A DNA stretch of 64,000 bases from positions 2,666,001 through 2,730,000 of the forward strand of contig NZ_AP023362.1 in assembly GCF_018326285.1 (NCBI RefSeq), given 5' to 3'. Numbering within the stretch: position 1 is the stretch's first letter; every line of letters begins with the position of its first letter. Positions 35,212 through 44,335 of the stretch are shown here, one piece after another. The position numbers were made by a program, and so were the translations under genes. The stretch comes from Mycolicibacterium sp. TY81 (GTDB lineage: Bacteria; Actinomycetota; Actinomycetes; Mycobacteriales; Mycobacteriaceae). Below the pieces are notes generated by a model. The model had not been told where the DNA came from and ran no database searches. It saw only the letters and a list, made by a program, of their open reading frames with translations.

Positions 35212-36360
35212 GTGTATCCCGCTCCGTCGCCCGTGCCGCCGCCATACCCGTATCTGGCGCCGATGCCGCGGCGAATCCGCAAGGTCGGTGCGCCCCTCGG
35301 CGTGATCATCGGCCTCGGTGTGCTGATCGGCTGCGTCCTGATCCTGACCACGCTGACCAACCCGATCGGCATGACCATCGGTTTCGTCCTGGCCAGTATC
35401 GCGACCGCGGTGGTGCTGCTGACCTACCTGTGGTTCGACCGCTGGGAGCCCGAGCCACCGCGGCTGCTGATCTTCGCGTTCATCTGGGGTTCCTCCATCA
35501 GCGTCGTCATCTCGGTGGTCCTGGAAACCATGTCGACGCCGCTGCTCGGCAAGGACGGCTTCGCCGCGATGGCCATCGGCGCACCGGTGATCGAAGAGGC
35601 CGCCAAAGGCGCGTTCCTGCTGCTGATGATGACCGGCCGCCGCCGCAACGAACTCAACTCGCTGACGGACTGCCTGGTCTACGCCGGTTTCGTCGCCGCG
35701 GGCTTCGCCTGGCTGGAGAACATCTTCTACATCGCCATGGGCGAGACCATCGCACACTCCCTGCTCACCGCCGCGCTGCGGCTGATCATGGGCCCCTTCG
35801 CGCATCCGCTGTTCACCAGCATGACCGGCATCGGCGTGTATCTGGCACTACAGCATCGCGGCGCCGGCGCCAAGGTGCTCTACATCGGACTCGGCTACGT
35901 CGCCGCGGTGGTCATGCACATGTTGTGGAACGGGTCGACCGTCGTCGGCGCCGGCGCCTACTTCGCGGTCTACCTGTTCTGGATGGTGCCGATCTTCACC
36001 CTCGCCATCGTCACGGGCGTCCTGGGGCGCCGACGCGAGCAGCGGGTGGTCGCCGAGAAGCTGCCCGGGCTCATCGCCTCCGGCCTGATCACCCCCAACG
36101 AGGCGACGTGGCTCGGCTCGATGCGGACCCGCAAGGCAGCGATCGCGACGGCGACGCGGATCGGCGGCGCACCGGCCGGTAAATCGGTGAAGGAATTCGC
36201 CGTGCAGGTCGTCGAGTTGGCGTTCGTCCGGGACCGCATCGACCGGGGCCTGGCCGACCAGCGGACCTATCAGCGGCATGCCGAGGAGGCGTACTGGCTG
36301 ACCGCCACGCGGGCGCAGGCGCCGGTGCTGCAGTGGCTGACCAACTACCGGGCGGTGTGA
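35212..36360 (+). CDS. PrsW-family intramembrane metalloprotease
   Basis: A 382-residue membrane protein with eight or so helices between residues 25 and 260. It has the PrsW motifs IEEAAKG (metal-binding Glu pair), FAWLENIFY, FAHPLFTSM and VVMHMLWNGS (metal-binding histidines). PrsW proteins cleave membrane-spanning anti-sigma factors or similar substrates within the bilayer. The C-terminal 120 residues are cytosolic and charged. The GTG at 35212 follows TAGTCT by seven bases. The stop overlaps the start of the LysE-type gene (GTGA). The substrate is unknown; no sigma/anti-sigma pair is present in this window. Confidence 0.88.
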   Translation: MYPAPSPVPPPYPYLAPMPRRIRKVGAPLGVIIGLGVLIGCVLILTTLTNPIGMTIGFVLASIATAVVLLTYLWFDRWEPEPPRLLIFAFIWGSSISVVISVVLETMSTPLLGKDGFAAMAIGAPVIEEAAKGAFLLLMMTGRRRNELNSLTDCLVYAGFVAAGFAWLENIFYIAMGETIAHSLLTAALRLIMGPFAHPLFTSMTGIGVYLALQHRGAGAKVLYIGLGYVAAVVMHMLWNGSTVVGAGAYFAVYLFWMVPIFTLAIVTGVLGRRREQRVVAEKLPGLIASGLITPNEATWLGSMRTRKAAIATATRIGGAPAGKSVKEFAVQVVELAFVRDRIDRGLADQRTYQRHAEEAYWLTATRAQAPVLQWLTNYRAV

Positions 36361-36998
36361 CCGGCATGCTCGCGCACCTTCTCGACGTCCTGCCGGCCTT
36401 TCTGGTCGCGTCGGTGATCCTGGCCGCGCTGCCCGGACCGGCGACGGCACTGTTCCTGCACCGCTCGGTGCGCGACGGCCGCAAGGCCGGTCTGGCGGCC
36501 GTCGTCGGCAATGAGATCGGCGTCTGCGGGTGGACGCTCGCCGGCGGTGGTGGGCTGTCGATCCTGCTGGCGGCCAACCACTGGCTGTCGCTGGCGCTGC
36601 ACGTCGTCGGCGCCGCCATCCTGATCTGGCTGGGCATCAGCGCGTGGCGCAGTGCGAAACACCCCACCGACATGGCCGTGACCATGCCGCTGCGCGGACG
36701 CACCCCGGGTGCGGCGTTCCGTGCGGCACTCGTGTCGATCGCCGCCAACCCGAAGGCCGCGGCGTTCGGCATCGTGGTGCTCCCCCAGTTCCTGCCGGCC
36801 GGCGGCCCGGTGCTGCCGACGCTGCTGGTGCTCGCCGCCATCCAACTCGTCATCGACACCTCATGGTGCGTCGGCGTCGTCCTGGCGGCCGACAAGGCCC
36901 GGAACATCTTGAGCCGCAACCATATTCGTCAGCGCATCGAACGCGCCATGGGCGCGATCCTGGTCGCGCTCGGGATCGGCCTGGCCGCCGACGCTTAG
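36357..36998 (+). CDS. LysE-family translocator
   Basis: A 213-residue membrane protein with about six helices. It shows the LysE/RhtB signature near the N-terminus (LAALPGPATALFLHRSVRDGRKAGLAAVVGNEIGV) and ANPKAAAFGIVVLPQFL in the middle. Family members export amino acids or small hydrophilic solutes. The GTG at 36357 overlaps the stop of the protease gene by 3 nt; the ATG three codons later at 36366 is the alternative. The 3' end overlaps the convergent polA by 4 nt. Substrate not predictable. Confidence 0.88.
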   Translation: MTGMLAHLLDVLPAFLVASVILAALPGPATALFLHRSVRDGRKAGLAAVVGNEIGVCGWTLAGGGGLSILLAANHWLSLALHVVGAAILIWLGISAWRSAKHPTDMAVTMPLRGRTPGAAFRAALVSIAANPKAAAFGIVVLPQFLPAGGPVLPTLLVLAAIQLVIDTSWCVGVVLAADKARNILSRNHIRQRIERAMGAILVALGIGLAADA

Positions 36999-39703
36999 TG
37001 CGCGGCGGCGTCCCAGCTGGGGCCGTAACCCACCGACACCTCGAGCTGTACGTCCAGCGGGTAGGCGCTGCCCATCTGCTCGCGCACCAAGGTCTCCAGC
37101 GCATCCCGCTCGCCCTCGGCCACCTCAAACAGCAATTCGTCGTGCACCTGGAGCAGGATTCGTGACTTCAGCCCGGCGTCCTTCATCGCGCGGTCGACGT
37201 TGATCATGGCGACCTTGATGATGTCGGCGGCGCTGCCCTGGATCGGCGCGTTGAGCGCGGCCCGCTCGGCGGCCTCGCGGACGTTGCGGTTGCTGCTGTC
37301 GAGTTCCGGCAGGTAGCGCCGGCGCCCGAGCACCGTCGAGGTGTAGCCGTCCTTGCGGGCCTGTTCGACCACCGAGTGCAGGTAGTCGCGCACCCCGCCG
37401 AACCGGTCGAAGTACTGGTCCATCTGCTGCTTGGCTTCTTCGGTCGAGATCTTCAGCTGTGAGGCCAGGCCGTACGCCGACAGCCCGTAGGCCAGGCCGT
37501 ACGACATGGCCTTGACCCGGCGGCGCAGCTCCGCGGTCACCTCTTCGCTCGGCACGCCGAAGGCCCGCGACGCGACGAAGGTGTGCAGGTCCTCGCCGGT
37601 GTTGAAGGCTTCGATCAGGCCGGCATCACCCGACAGGTGCGCCATGATGCGCATCTCGATCTGGCTGTAGTCGGCGGTCATCAGCTCGGTGAAGCCCTTG
37701 CCGACGACGAAGGCCTCACGGATCTGCCGGCCCGCTTCGGTGCGGATCGGGATGTTCTGCAGGTTCGGCTCGGTCGACGACAACCGGCCGGTGGCGGCGA
37801 TGGTCTGGTTGAACGTGGTGTGGATGCGGCCGTCGGACGCGACCGCGTTCAGCAGACCGTCGACGGTGACCTTGAGCCGGGTCGCGTCGCGGTGCGCCAG
37901 CAGATGCTGCAGGAACGGATGGCCCGTCTTGTCCAGAAGTGATTGCAGCGCATCGGTATCTGTGGTGTAGCCGGTCTTGGTGCGCTTGGTCTTCGGCATC
38001 TCGAGCTTGTCGAACAGCACCACCTGCAGCTGTTTGGGCGAGCCCAGGTTGATCTGCTCACCGATCGCCGCGTAGGCCGCCTCGGCGGCGTCGCGAATCT
38101 GGTCGGAGAACTGGCTCTGCAGCCGGCCGAGCAAGTCGATGTCGACGGCGATGCCGGCGTTCTCCATCTCGGCGAGGGCCCGCTGCACCGGAAGCTCCAT
38201 CTGGCCGAGCAGCGCCAGCGAGTCGATCTTGGCGAGTTCCACGTCGAGCGCGTCGGCCAGATCGCCGACGGCCGCGGCCCGCACGATCAGCGCCTGGATC
38301 GCGGCGTCGTCGACCTCGTCGGGATCGTCGAGCAGGGAAAGCTGTTGTTCCTCCTTGCTTTCCGCGCGTAGTTCGCGGCCCAGGTAGCGCACCGACAGGT
38401 CGTCGAGGGCGAAGCTGCGCTGCCCCGGACGGACCAGATAGGCCGCCAGTGCCGTGTCCGAGGTGACTCCGGCGAGCGGCCAGCCGCGGCCCAGCAGGTC
38501 GTGCCACGCCAGCTTCGCCTCGTGCAGCGCCTTTGGTGGGCCCGGATCGGCCAGCCACGACGCCAGCGCCGCTTCGTCCTCGGCGTCCAGCCGCGTGGTG
38601 TCGATGTAGACGCCTTCGCCGCTGGCCGACACGATCGCGACCGCCGTGGCGTCGGCGTCGAAGGCCTTGTGCGTGCCCGCGACGGCCATGCCGAAGCGGC
38701 TCCCGTTGCTGTGCTCGGCCAGCCAGGCCGCCAGGGTGCCCGGCTCGAGCAGTCCGCCGCGGACGTCGAAGCCGAGCTCGACCTCGGGCTCGACGGGCGA
38801 CAGGGTGTCGAACAGCCGGTCCCGCAGGACCCGGAATTCCAGATCGTCGAAGAGCTGGTGGATGCGGTCACGGTCCCACGGCTGCACCCGCAGGGCCTCC
38901 GGGGTGTGCGCCAACGGCACGTTCCTGACCAGGTCCGTCAGCTCACGGTTGAGGATGACGCTGGAGAGGTTGGCCCGCAGCGAGTCGCCGACCTTGCCCT
39001 TGACCTCATCGACATGGTCGACCAGCGCCTGCAGCGAGCCGTACTGGTTGATCCATTTGGACGCGGTCTTCTCGCCCACACCGGGGATACCGGGCAGGTT
39101 GTCGCTCGGGTCGCCACGCAGCGCCGCGAAGTCCGGGTACTGCGTCGGGGTGAGGCCGTACTTCTCCACCACCGCGTCGGGGGTGAAGCGGTGCAGGTCG
39201 CTGACACCCTTCTTCGGGTACAGCACCGTGACGTCGTCGGTGACGAGCTGCAGCGAGTCGCGGTCGCCCGTGACGACCAGCACCCGGAAGTCCTCCGCCT
39301 CGGCCTGCGTGGCCAGCGTGGCGATCAGATCGTCGGCCTCGAAGCCGTCTTCGGCCAGCACCGTGATGCCGAGTGCGCCCAGCACCTCTTTGGTGATGTC
39401 GATCTGGCCGCGGAACTCGTCGGGCGTCGCGGCCCGCCCCTCCTTGTACTCCGGGTACTTCTCTTTGCGGAACGTCTTGCGAGAGACGTCGAAGGCCGCC
39501 GCGACGTGCGTCGGCTTCTCGTCGCGCAGCAGATTGATGAGCATGGCGGTGAAGCCGTACACCGCGTTGGTGGTCAGGCCGCCCTGCGTCTTGAAGTTTT
39601 CGGCAGGCAGCGCGTAGAACGCTCGGAACGCCAGTGAATTGCCGTCCAGCAGCATCAATGTGGGCTTGGTGGTGGGCGGGGCATCCGTTGCGGTGGGGCT
39701 CAC
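36995..39703 (-). CDS. polA: DNA polymerase I
   Basis: A 902-residue repair polymerase. Residues 1-300 form the 5'-3' exonuclease (LMLLDGNSLAFRAFYALP; GDRDSLQLVTDD; GIPGVGEKTA helix-hairpin-helix). The middle domain lacks the DxE pattern of a proofreading 3'-5' exonuclease, as in mycobacteria generally. The polymerase domain has motif A TADYSQIEMRIMAHLSGD, motif B RRVKAMSYGLAYGLSAYG and motif C QVHDELLFEV. It fills gaps after excision repair and removes Okazaki primers. The GTG at 39703 follows TAGAGT by seven bases. Length equals that of M. tuberculosis PolA within two residues. Confidence 0.97.
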   Translation of the reverse strand: MSPTATDAPPTTKPTLMLLDGNSLAFRAFYALPAENFKTQGGLTTNAVYGFTAMLINLLRDEKPTHVAAAFDVSRKTFRKEKYPEYKEGRAATPDEFRGQIDITKEVLGALGITVLAEDGFEADDLIATLATQAEAEDFRVLVVTGDRDSLQLVTDDVTVLYPKKGVSDLHRFTPDAVVEKYGLTPTQYPDFAALRGDPSDNLPGIPGVGEKTASKWINQYGSLQALVDHVDEVKGKVGDSLRANLSSVILNRELTDLVRNVPLAHTPEALRVQPWDRDRIHQLFDDLEFRVLRDRLFDTLSPVEPEVELGFDVRGGLLEPGTLAAWLAEHSNGSRFGMAVAGTHKAFDADATAVAIVSASGEGVYIDTTRLDAEDEAALASWLADPGPPKALHEAKLAWHDLLGRGWPLAGVTSDTALAAYLVRPGQRSFALDDLSVRYLGRELRAESKEEQQLSLLDDPDEVDDAAIQALIVRAAAVGDLADALDVELAKIDSLALLGQMELPVQRALAEMENAGIAVDIDLLGRLQSQFSDQIRDAAEAAYAAIGEQINLGSPKQLQVVLFDKLEMPKTKRTKTGYTTDTDALQSLLDKTGHPFLQHLLAHRDATRLKVTVDGLLNAVASDGRIHTTFNQTIAATGRLSSTEPNLQNIPIRTEAGRQIREAFVVGKGFTELMTADYSQIEMRIMAHLSGDAGLIEAFNTGEDLHTFVASRAFGVPSEEVTAELRRRVKAMSYGLAYGLSAYGLASQLKISTEEAKQQMDQYFDRFGGVRDYLHSVVEQARKDGYTSTVLGRRRYLPELDSSNRNVREAAERAALNAPIQGSAADIIKVAMINVDRAMKDAGLKSRILLQVHDELLFEVAEGERDALETLVREQMGSAYPLDVQLEVSVGYGPSWDAAAH

Positions 39704-39713
39704 GGCTCTAACT

Positions 39714-40601
39714 CTATTCAGCCCCACCGACAGCCAGTAACCGCCGCGCCATGTTCACCAACTCCCGGGCCGCGGGGCTCATCGGCCCACCGGCCCGCCA
39801 CGCGAACACCAGCCGCCCGCGCAGCGCCGGCGTCAGCCTGATCAGATGCAGATCGGCGCGCGAGCGGACCATCGCTTGCGGCAGCACGGCCACCCCCAAA
39901 CCCCGGGCCGCGAGGTCGGCCAGGGCCTGCGGCGTGCTCGCCTCGAACGCGACGTGGACGTCGACGCCGGCGTCCGCGCACGCCCCGTCGAACTGGTGCC
40001 GGATGCCGGTGCCGACGGGTAGCGCGATGACGGCGCGGCCGGCGAGCTCGGGCAGCCGCACGGTTCGCCGGGTGTGCCACGGATCGTCGAGAGCGACGGC
40101 GGCCACGATCGGCTGATCGGTCACGACGACGGCAGCCAGGCCTTCCGACAGCTCGATACCGACGGAGACGATGGCGGCGTCCAACTGCCCGGTGCGGATG
40201 CCCTCGATCAGCACGTCCGAGTTGTCGGTGCCGAGCGTGATGTCGACGTGTGGATGGGCCTCGTGGAACCGGGCCAGCAGGCTCGGCATGTCGACGTCGT
40301 GCGCGGTGACCGTGCCGATGGTGACGGCGCCACGCACGAGGTCGCTCAATTCGCCGACCGCGGTGCGCGCGTCGGCCGCCGCCGCGAGGGCCGCCCGCGC
40401 ATGCGGCAGCACGGCCCGCCCCGCCGCCGTCAGCCGGACCTCTCGCCGGGCGCGGTCGAACAGCGGCTCGCCCAGTTCCCGCTCCAGCCGGGCGATCTGG
40501 GCGCTGACCGCGGGTTGCGCGACGTGGATGCGTTCGGCGGCGCGGGTGAAGTTGGCTTCCTCGGCGACGGCGACGAAGTACTCGAACTGCCGCAGTTCCA
40601 T
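39714..40601 (-). CDS. LysR-family transcriptional regulator
   Basis: A 295-residue LysR regulator. The N-terminal winged helix is MELRQFEYFVAVAEEANFTRAAERIHVAQPAVSAQIARLERELGEPLFDR; the effector domain follows (about 90-290; IGTVTAHDVDMPSLLARFHEAHPHVDITLG). It is divergent from a flavin monooxygenase gene with a 70-base shared spacer, the classical LysR arrangement, and most likely controls it. TATAAT and eight bases precede the ATG at 40601, suggesting a leaderless or near-leaderless mRNA. The effector is unknown. Confidence 0.93.
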   Translation of the reverse strand: MELRQFEYFVAVAEEANFTRAAERIHVAQPAVSAQIARLERELGEPLFDRARREVRLTAAGRAVLPHARAALAAAADARTAVGELSDLVRGAVTIGTVTAHDVDMPSLLARFHEAHPHVDITLGTDNSDVLIEGIRTGQLDAAIVSVGIELSEGLAAVVVTDQPIVAAVALDDPWHTRRTVRLPELAGRAVIALPVGTGIRHQFDGACADAGVDVHVAFEASTPQALADLAARGLGVAVLPQAMVRSRADLHLIRLTPALRGRLVFAWRAGGPMSPAARELVNMARRLLAVGGAE

Positions 40602-40671
40602 AAGCAGAAATTATAGTTTGTGGACCAGATCGATATTGGACTTATGATTCAGCCGCGCCGAGGCTGGAGTC
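40602..40671. promoter_or_regulatory. Divergent LysR/monooxygenase control region
   Basis: Seventy AT-richer bases between the two starts contain the minus-strand TATAAT (40615-40610) and T-N11-A-like elements such as ATCGATAT. LysR regulators usually bind such spacers; the exact operator was not identified. The plus-strand gene has GGAG three bases before its ATG. Confidence 0.5.
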
Positions 40672-41826
40672 ATGACACCAGTACTCATCGCCGGCGCCGG
40701 TATCGGCGGCCTCACCACAGCCTTGACGCTGCACGCGCGCGGCTTCGACGCGCTCGTGCTGGAACGCGCACACGACCTGCAGCCGTTGGGAGTTGGGATC
40801 AACCTGCTGCCGCATGCGGTCCGCGAACTCACCGAGCTCGGGCTCGGTGACGCGTTGACCGCCATGGCGGTGGCCCCGTCGGCCATCCGCTTCTACACCC
40901 ACCGCGGCGACCTGCTGTTCACCGAACCCCGCGGACTGGCGGCAGGCGATGCCTATCCGCAGCTGTCGGTGCACCGTGGCCGGCTGCAGATGATGCTGCT
41001 CGACGCCGTGCGTGAACGCCTCGGCGCCGACGCGGTCCGCACCGGCAGCGGGGTCACCGGATTCCGGCAGCACGCCGACGGCGTCGTCGTGGACACCGCG
41101 GCAGGCGAGGTCGCGGGCTCTGCGCTCGTCGGCGCCGACGGCATCAACTCCGTGGTGCGCGCGGCCCTGCACCCGGGCGATGACCCCTTGCTGTCGTCCG
41201 GTATCACCATGTACCGCGGCGCCTGTGACATCACGCCGTTCCTCGACGGGCACACCATGGCAATCGTCAAGGCCGACAACGGGGTTGACCTCATCACGTA
41301 CCCCATCGGCGGTGGCCAGGTGAACTGGGTCCTCCAGGTCCCCGCCGGGCAGCCCGGCCCACTACAGGGCGATGCCAAGTGGAACGCGCCCGCGACTGCC
41401 GACGATGTCCTGCCGCACGTGGCCGACTGGCACCTCGACTGGCTCGACATGGACGCGCTGATCGGCCGCACCCCGGCCGTGTTCAGTTACCCCATGGTCG
41501 ACAAGGACCCCCTGCCGCACTGGGGTGACGGCCGGGTGACCCTGCTCGGTGACGCCGCCCACCCGATGTACCCCGTCGGGGCCAACGGGGCATCGCAGTC
41601 GATCGTGGACGCGCGGGTGCTCGCCGACGAACTGGCGTCCCACGGCTTCGCCGGGCTGCGCAGTTACGAGCGGGCGCGCCTTGCCGAGACCGCCGATGTC
41701 ATCGCCGCCAACCGCGAGATGCACGTCGCGGGGGCGTCGCGGGCGCCGGCGGATTTGGCGCGGGTCACCACCCGGTACCGGACGGAGACGGCGAATAGCA
41801 CCCGAGGCGGCGCAACTGCTCACTGA
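40672..41826 (+). CDS. FAD-dependent monooxygenase (group A flavoprotein)
   Basis: A 384-residue flavoprotein. FAD-binding motifs are GAGIGGLTTALTLHARG (8-24), the DG motif ALVGADGINSVVR (about 150-162) and GDGRVTLLGDAAHPMYPVGANGASQSIVDA, the GD motif plus the active-site proline loop. The pattern resembles salicylate-hydroxylase/PhzS-type enzymes, which hydroxylate aromatic rings using NAD(P)H and oxygen. The GANGASQS loop is like PhzS. The substrate is unknown. It is divergent from its likely LysR regulator. The last 62 bases overlap the convergent monooxygenase gene. Confidence 0.9.
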   Translation: MTPVLIAGAGIGGLTTALTLHARGFDALVLERAHDLQPLGVGINLLPHAVRELTELGLGDALTAMAVAPSAIRFYTHRGDLLFTEPRGLAAGDAYPQLSVHRGRLQMMLLDAVRERLGADAVRTGSGVTGFRQHADGVVVDTAAGEVAGSALVGADGINSVVRAALHPGDDPLLSSGITMYRGACDITPFLDGHTMAIVKADNGVDLITYPIGGGQVNWVLQVPAGQPGPLQGDAKWNAPATADDVLPHVADWHLDWLDMDALIGRTPAVFSYPMVDKDPLPHWGDGRVTLLGDAAHPMYPVGANGASQSIVDARVLADELASHGFAGLRSYERARLAETADVIAANREMHVAGASRAPADLARVTTRYRTETANSTRGGATAH

Positions 41827-43213
41827 TCGCGTCCGCCCGGTCCGTGATCGCCGCGATGTGCCCGTCGGGCCGCACCAGCACGTAGGAGCCGGCCGGCACG
41901 TCGTATTCGGGTCCGGGTCTCAGGCACACCTGCGGGACACCGAAATCGACTGCTGCTCCGCCGAATTCGAGCACCGTCCAGTGCGGTCCGCGGAAGACGT
42001 CGAACAGCCGGCGGCCGTCGGGCAACAGGCCGTCGGGGGCGCGGTCACCGGCCTGTAGCGCGCCCGGCGCGCGCTCCGCACCCGCCACGGGCCCGCCCCG
42101 GTAGCTGATGTCCAGCTGATGGATGGCGGACGGCGCCGGCCCGGTCGCGGCGAAGCCCTGGCGGTGCAGCGCACCGCTGAGCGCAAGTACGTTGGCCGCC
42201 ACCGGCATCCGTTCGGCGGCGTAGCTGTCCAGCAGTTCATCGGGCGCGCCGGCCAGCACGGCGGCCAGTTTCCAGCCGAGGTTGTAGGCGTCCTGCACGC
42301 CGGTGTTGACGCCCTGTCCCCCGGCCGGCGAATGGACGTGGGCGGCGTCACCGGCCAGCAGCACGCGACCCAGGCGGAACTGTTGTGCCATCAGTAGATT
42401 CACGCGGTACTCCGAGATCCACCGCAGGTCCGACAACACGACATCACGTCGCCCCGAGCGCTGGTCCAGCAGTTCCCGCATGCCGTCCAGAGTCAGAGCG
42501 GGCGGGTCCTCGCCCGGCGCCATCGTCACCACCAGCTGGAAGTGCTCGGTACCCGGCAGGTTCCACAACGAGAACCGCTTGGTTTGGTCACCGTCACGCG
42601 TGAGCAGGTGGCAGCACCGGCCGTCGAGTCCGGTCGCCCGGACGTCGCCCACGATGATGCGTTCCTCGGTCAGCGCCCCGCCGAGAAACTCCACGCCGGA
42701 CACCTTGCGCACGGTGCTGCGGCCGCCGTCCGCTCCGACGAGATAGTCGGCGCGGATCGGACCGCGGCGGGTCTGCACGGTCACACCGTCGCCGTCTTGC
42801 TCGAAACCCGTTACCTCGGTATCGAATTCGATGAACCCACCGAGTTCGGCGAACCGCGCCGCCAGGATCTGGTCGGTCCGCCACTGCGGTATCAGCCAGG
42901 TGAAGGGATACGGCACGGCCGGCGTGGCCGCGAGTTCGGGCAGCCCCAGGAGTTCGTAGATCGGCTTGGTCCAGACCACCTCGGCGCCGCGGTACAGGCG
43001 CATGGGCGGAAACGTCTCGCCGGCCGCGAGCACGGCGCCGATGACGCCGAGGTCGTCGAACACTTCGAGGGTGCGCGGTTGCAGTCCCTTACCGCGTGAA
43101 CCGGGAAACAACGCCGGCGCCCGGTCCAGCACGCGAACCGGTACGCCTCGGCGCGCCAGCTCGATGGCGAGGGTCAGTCCGGTCGGCCCGGCACCGGCGA
43201 TCACCACGCTCAT
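41765..43213 (-). CDS. FAD-dependent aromatic monooxygenase with thioredoxin-like tail
   Basis: A 482-residue group A hydroxylase: GAGPTGLTLAIELARRGVPVRVLDRAP at the N-terminus, YLVGADGGRSTVRK (DG motif) and GRVLLAGDAAHVHSPAGGQGVNTGVQDAYNLGWKLAAVL (GD motif). Residues about 390-482 form the C-terminal thioredoxin-like domain common in phenol/PHBH-type and rifampicin-monooxygenase-like enzymes. The ATG at 43213 overlaps the TetR stop by 4 nt, so the pair is one operon under the palindromic operator at 43781. It probably hydroxylates an aromatic compound or a xenobiotic; the substrate is not inferable. Confidence 0.9.
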   Translation of the reverse strand: MSVVIAGAGPTGLTLAIELARRGVPVRVLDRAPALFPGSRGKGLQPRTLEVFDDLGVIGAVLAAGETFPPMRLYRGAEVVWTKPIYELLGLPELAATPAVPYPFTWLIPQWRTDQILAARFAELGGFIEFDTEVTGFEQDGDGVTVQTRRGPIRADYLVGADGGRSTVRKVSGVEFLGGALTEERIIVGDVRATGLDGRCCHLLTRDGDQTKRFSLWNLPGTEHFQLVVTMAPGEDPPALTLDGMRELLDQRSGRRDVVLSDLRWISEYRVNLLMAQQFRLGRVLLAGDAAHVHSPAGGQGVNTGVQDAYNLGWKLAAVLAGAPDELLDSYAAERMPVAANVLALSGALHRQGFAATGPAPSAIHQLDISYRGGPVAGAERAPGALQAGDRAPDGLLPDGRRLFDVFRGPHWTVLEFGGAAVDFGVPQVCLRPGPEYDVPAGSYVLVRPDGHIAAITDRADAISEQLRRLGCYSPSPSGTGW

Positions 43214-43776
43214 CGGGCACCGCCCAGCAGGGGCAGCAGTACCTCGTCGATGAGCCGCGCACTGAAGGCGGCGTCGACGGGCCGGTCGAGGTGCATCTGC
43301 CGCAGGATCATCGCTTCGGCGACGTCGTGGATCAGGTCGACGTCGGCGTCGGGGGCGATGTCACCCCGTGCGATGGCGCGCTGGAGCGCGTCGTGGAACG
43401 GCGAAAGCTCCTCTTTGTCCAGATGCTGGCGGATGGCCTCGGCGAGTTGGTCGTCGTGGCGCATGAGCGTCGCGAGTTCGGCCGTGACGCGCGTCAGCGG
43501 GTCAGCGACGTTCGCAGCGATGGCGTCCATCACGGCGAACAGGTCGGTACGCAGCGTCCCGGTATCGGGCATCGACGCGTTGCGGGCAGCGTCGGCGGCG
43601 TCGAGCGTGGCACGGACGAGTTGCGCCTTGTTCGGCCAACGGCGATAGATGGTCGCCTTGCTGGCACCTGCCCGCACCGCGACCGCGTCGATGGTCAATG
43701 CCGCGTAACCCCGCTCGACGAGCAAGTCGGCTGTCGCCGCGAGCACCGCCTGTTCCCGCTCCATCCCTCGAACCAT
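43210..43776 (-). CDS. TetR-family repressor of the monooxygenase operon
   Basis: A 188-residue regulator. The N-terminal helix-turn-helix is ALTIDAVAVRAGASKATIYRRWPNKAQLVRATLDAA; the ligand domain resembles the TetR_C_11-type group. I start at the ATG at 43776 (MVRGMEREQAV); an in-frame ATG further upstream lies inside the operator palindrome and would place the operator in the coding region. The stop overlaps the monooxygenase start by 4 nt. Autoregulation is expected because the operator lies 5 bases before the start. Confidence 0.9.
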   Translation of the reverse strand: MVRGMEREQAVLAATADLLVERGYAALTIDAVAVRAGASKATIYRRWPNKAQLVRATLDAADAARNASMPDTGTLRTDLFAVMDAIAANVADPLTRVTAELATLMRHDDQLAEAIRQHLDKEELSPFHDALQRAIARGDIAPDADVDLIHDVAEAMILRQMHLDRPVDAAFSARLIDEVLLPLLGGAR

Positions 43777-43780
43777 GACC

Positions 43781-43809
43781 GAAGTGTACGAAACCGTTTC
43801 GTACACTTC
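43781..43809. promoter_or_regulatory. Perfect palindromic TetR operator
   Basis: A 29-bp palindrome made of GAAGTGTACGAAAC (43781-43794), a central C, and its exact inverse (43796-43809). Its position next to the TetR start, and its core GTACGAAAC/GTTTCGTAC, are typical of TetR operators. Confidence 0.85.
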
Positions 43810-43885
43810 AAAATCTTTTCCCGGTTGCCGGGATAAAACTGCAACACGTTTCAGTTTCCGGCCTATTGGCAGCTACGCTGAGCTC

Positions 43886-44335
43886 GTGCCAGGAGTGACG
43901 GACGCCGGGAGTCAACCGGCAATTGAAGGTTGGTGGGACACCGACGAAAACGGTGCGCCGCACCTGATCGGGGCCAAGTGCCCGCAGTGCGGGACCTACG
44001 TTTTCCCGCCCCGCGCCAATAACTGCCCCAGCCCGGCCTGTGACAGCGACGTGCTCGAGCCCGTCGCGTTGTCGCGCCGCGGCACGGTGTGGAGCTACAC
44101 CGAGAACCGGTATCCCCCGCCGGCGCCCTACCCGGCCGCTGATCCGTTCGAACCGTTCGCCATCGCCGCCGTCCAGCTGGAGGCCGAGGGCCTCATCGTG
44201 CTGGGCAAGGTCGTCGAGGGCACGCTCGCTGCGGATCTCAAGGTCGGCATGGAGATGGAACTGACCACCATGCCGCTGTACACGGACGCCCACGGTGTCG
44301 AGCGGACCACCTATGCCTGGGAGATCGCGAAGTGA
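43886..44335 (+). CDS. DUF35 Zn-ribbon/OB-fold protein (Rv1628c homologue)
   Basis: A 149-residue protein with a rubredoxin-like zinc ribbon (Cys32, Cys35, Cys47, Cys52) and a C-terminal OB fold (DUF35_N plus DUF35). Such proteins pair with thiolase-like partners in acyl-CoA or steroid side-chain metabolism. The gene overlaps the next by 4 nt (GTGA), and that partner is a thiolase homologue. The GTG at 43886 follows TACGCT by six bases (leaderless); a GTG three codons later is the alternative. Confidence 0.9.
   Translation: MPGVTDAGSQPAIEGWWDTDENGAPHLIGAKCPQCGTYVFPPRANNCPSPACDSDVLEPVALSRRGTVWSYTENRYPPPAPYPAADPFEPFAIAAVQLEAEGLIVLGKVVEGTLAADLKVGMEMELTTMPLYTDAHGVERTTYAWEIAK

Noticed and set aside
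43210..43806. TetR start at 43806
   Set aside because: It would put the first ten codons inside the perfect operator palindrome; the ATG at 43776 is more natural.
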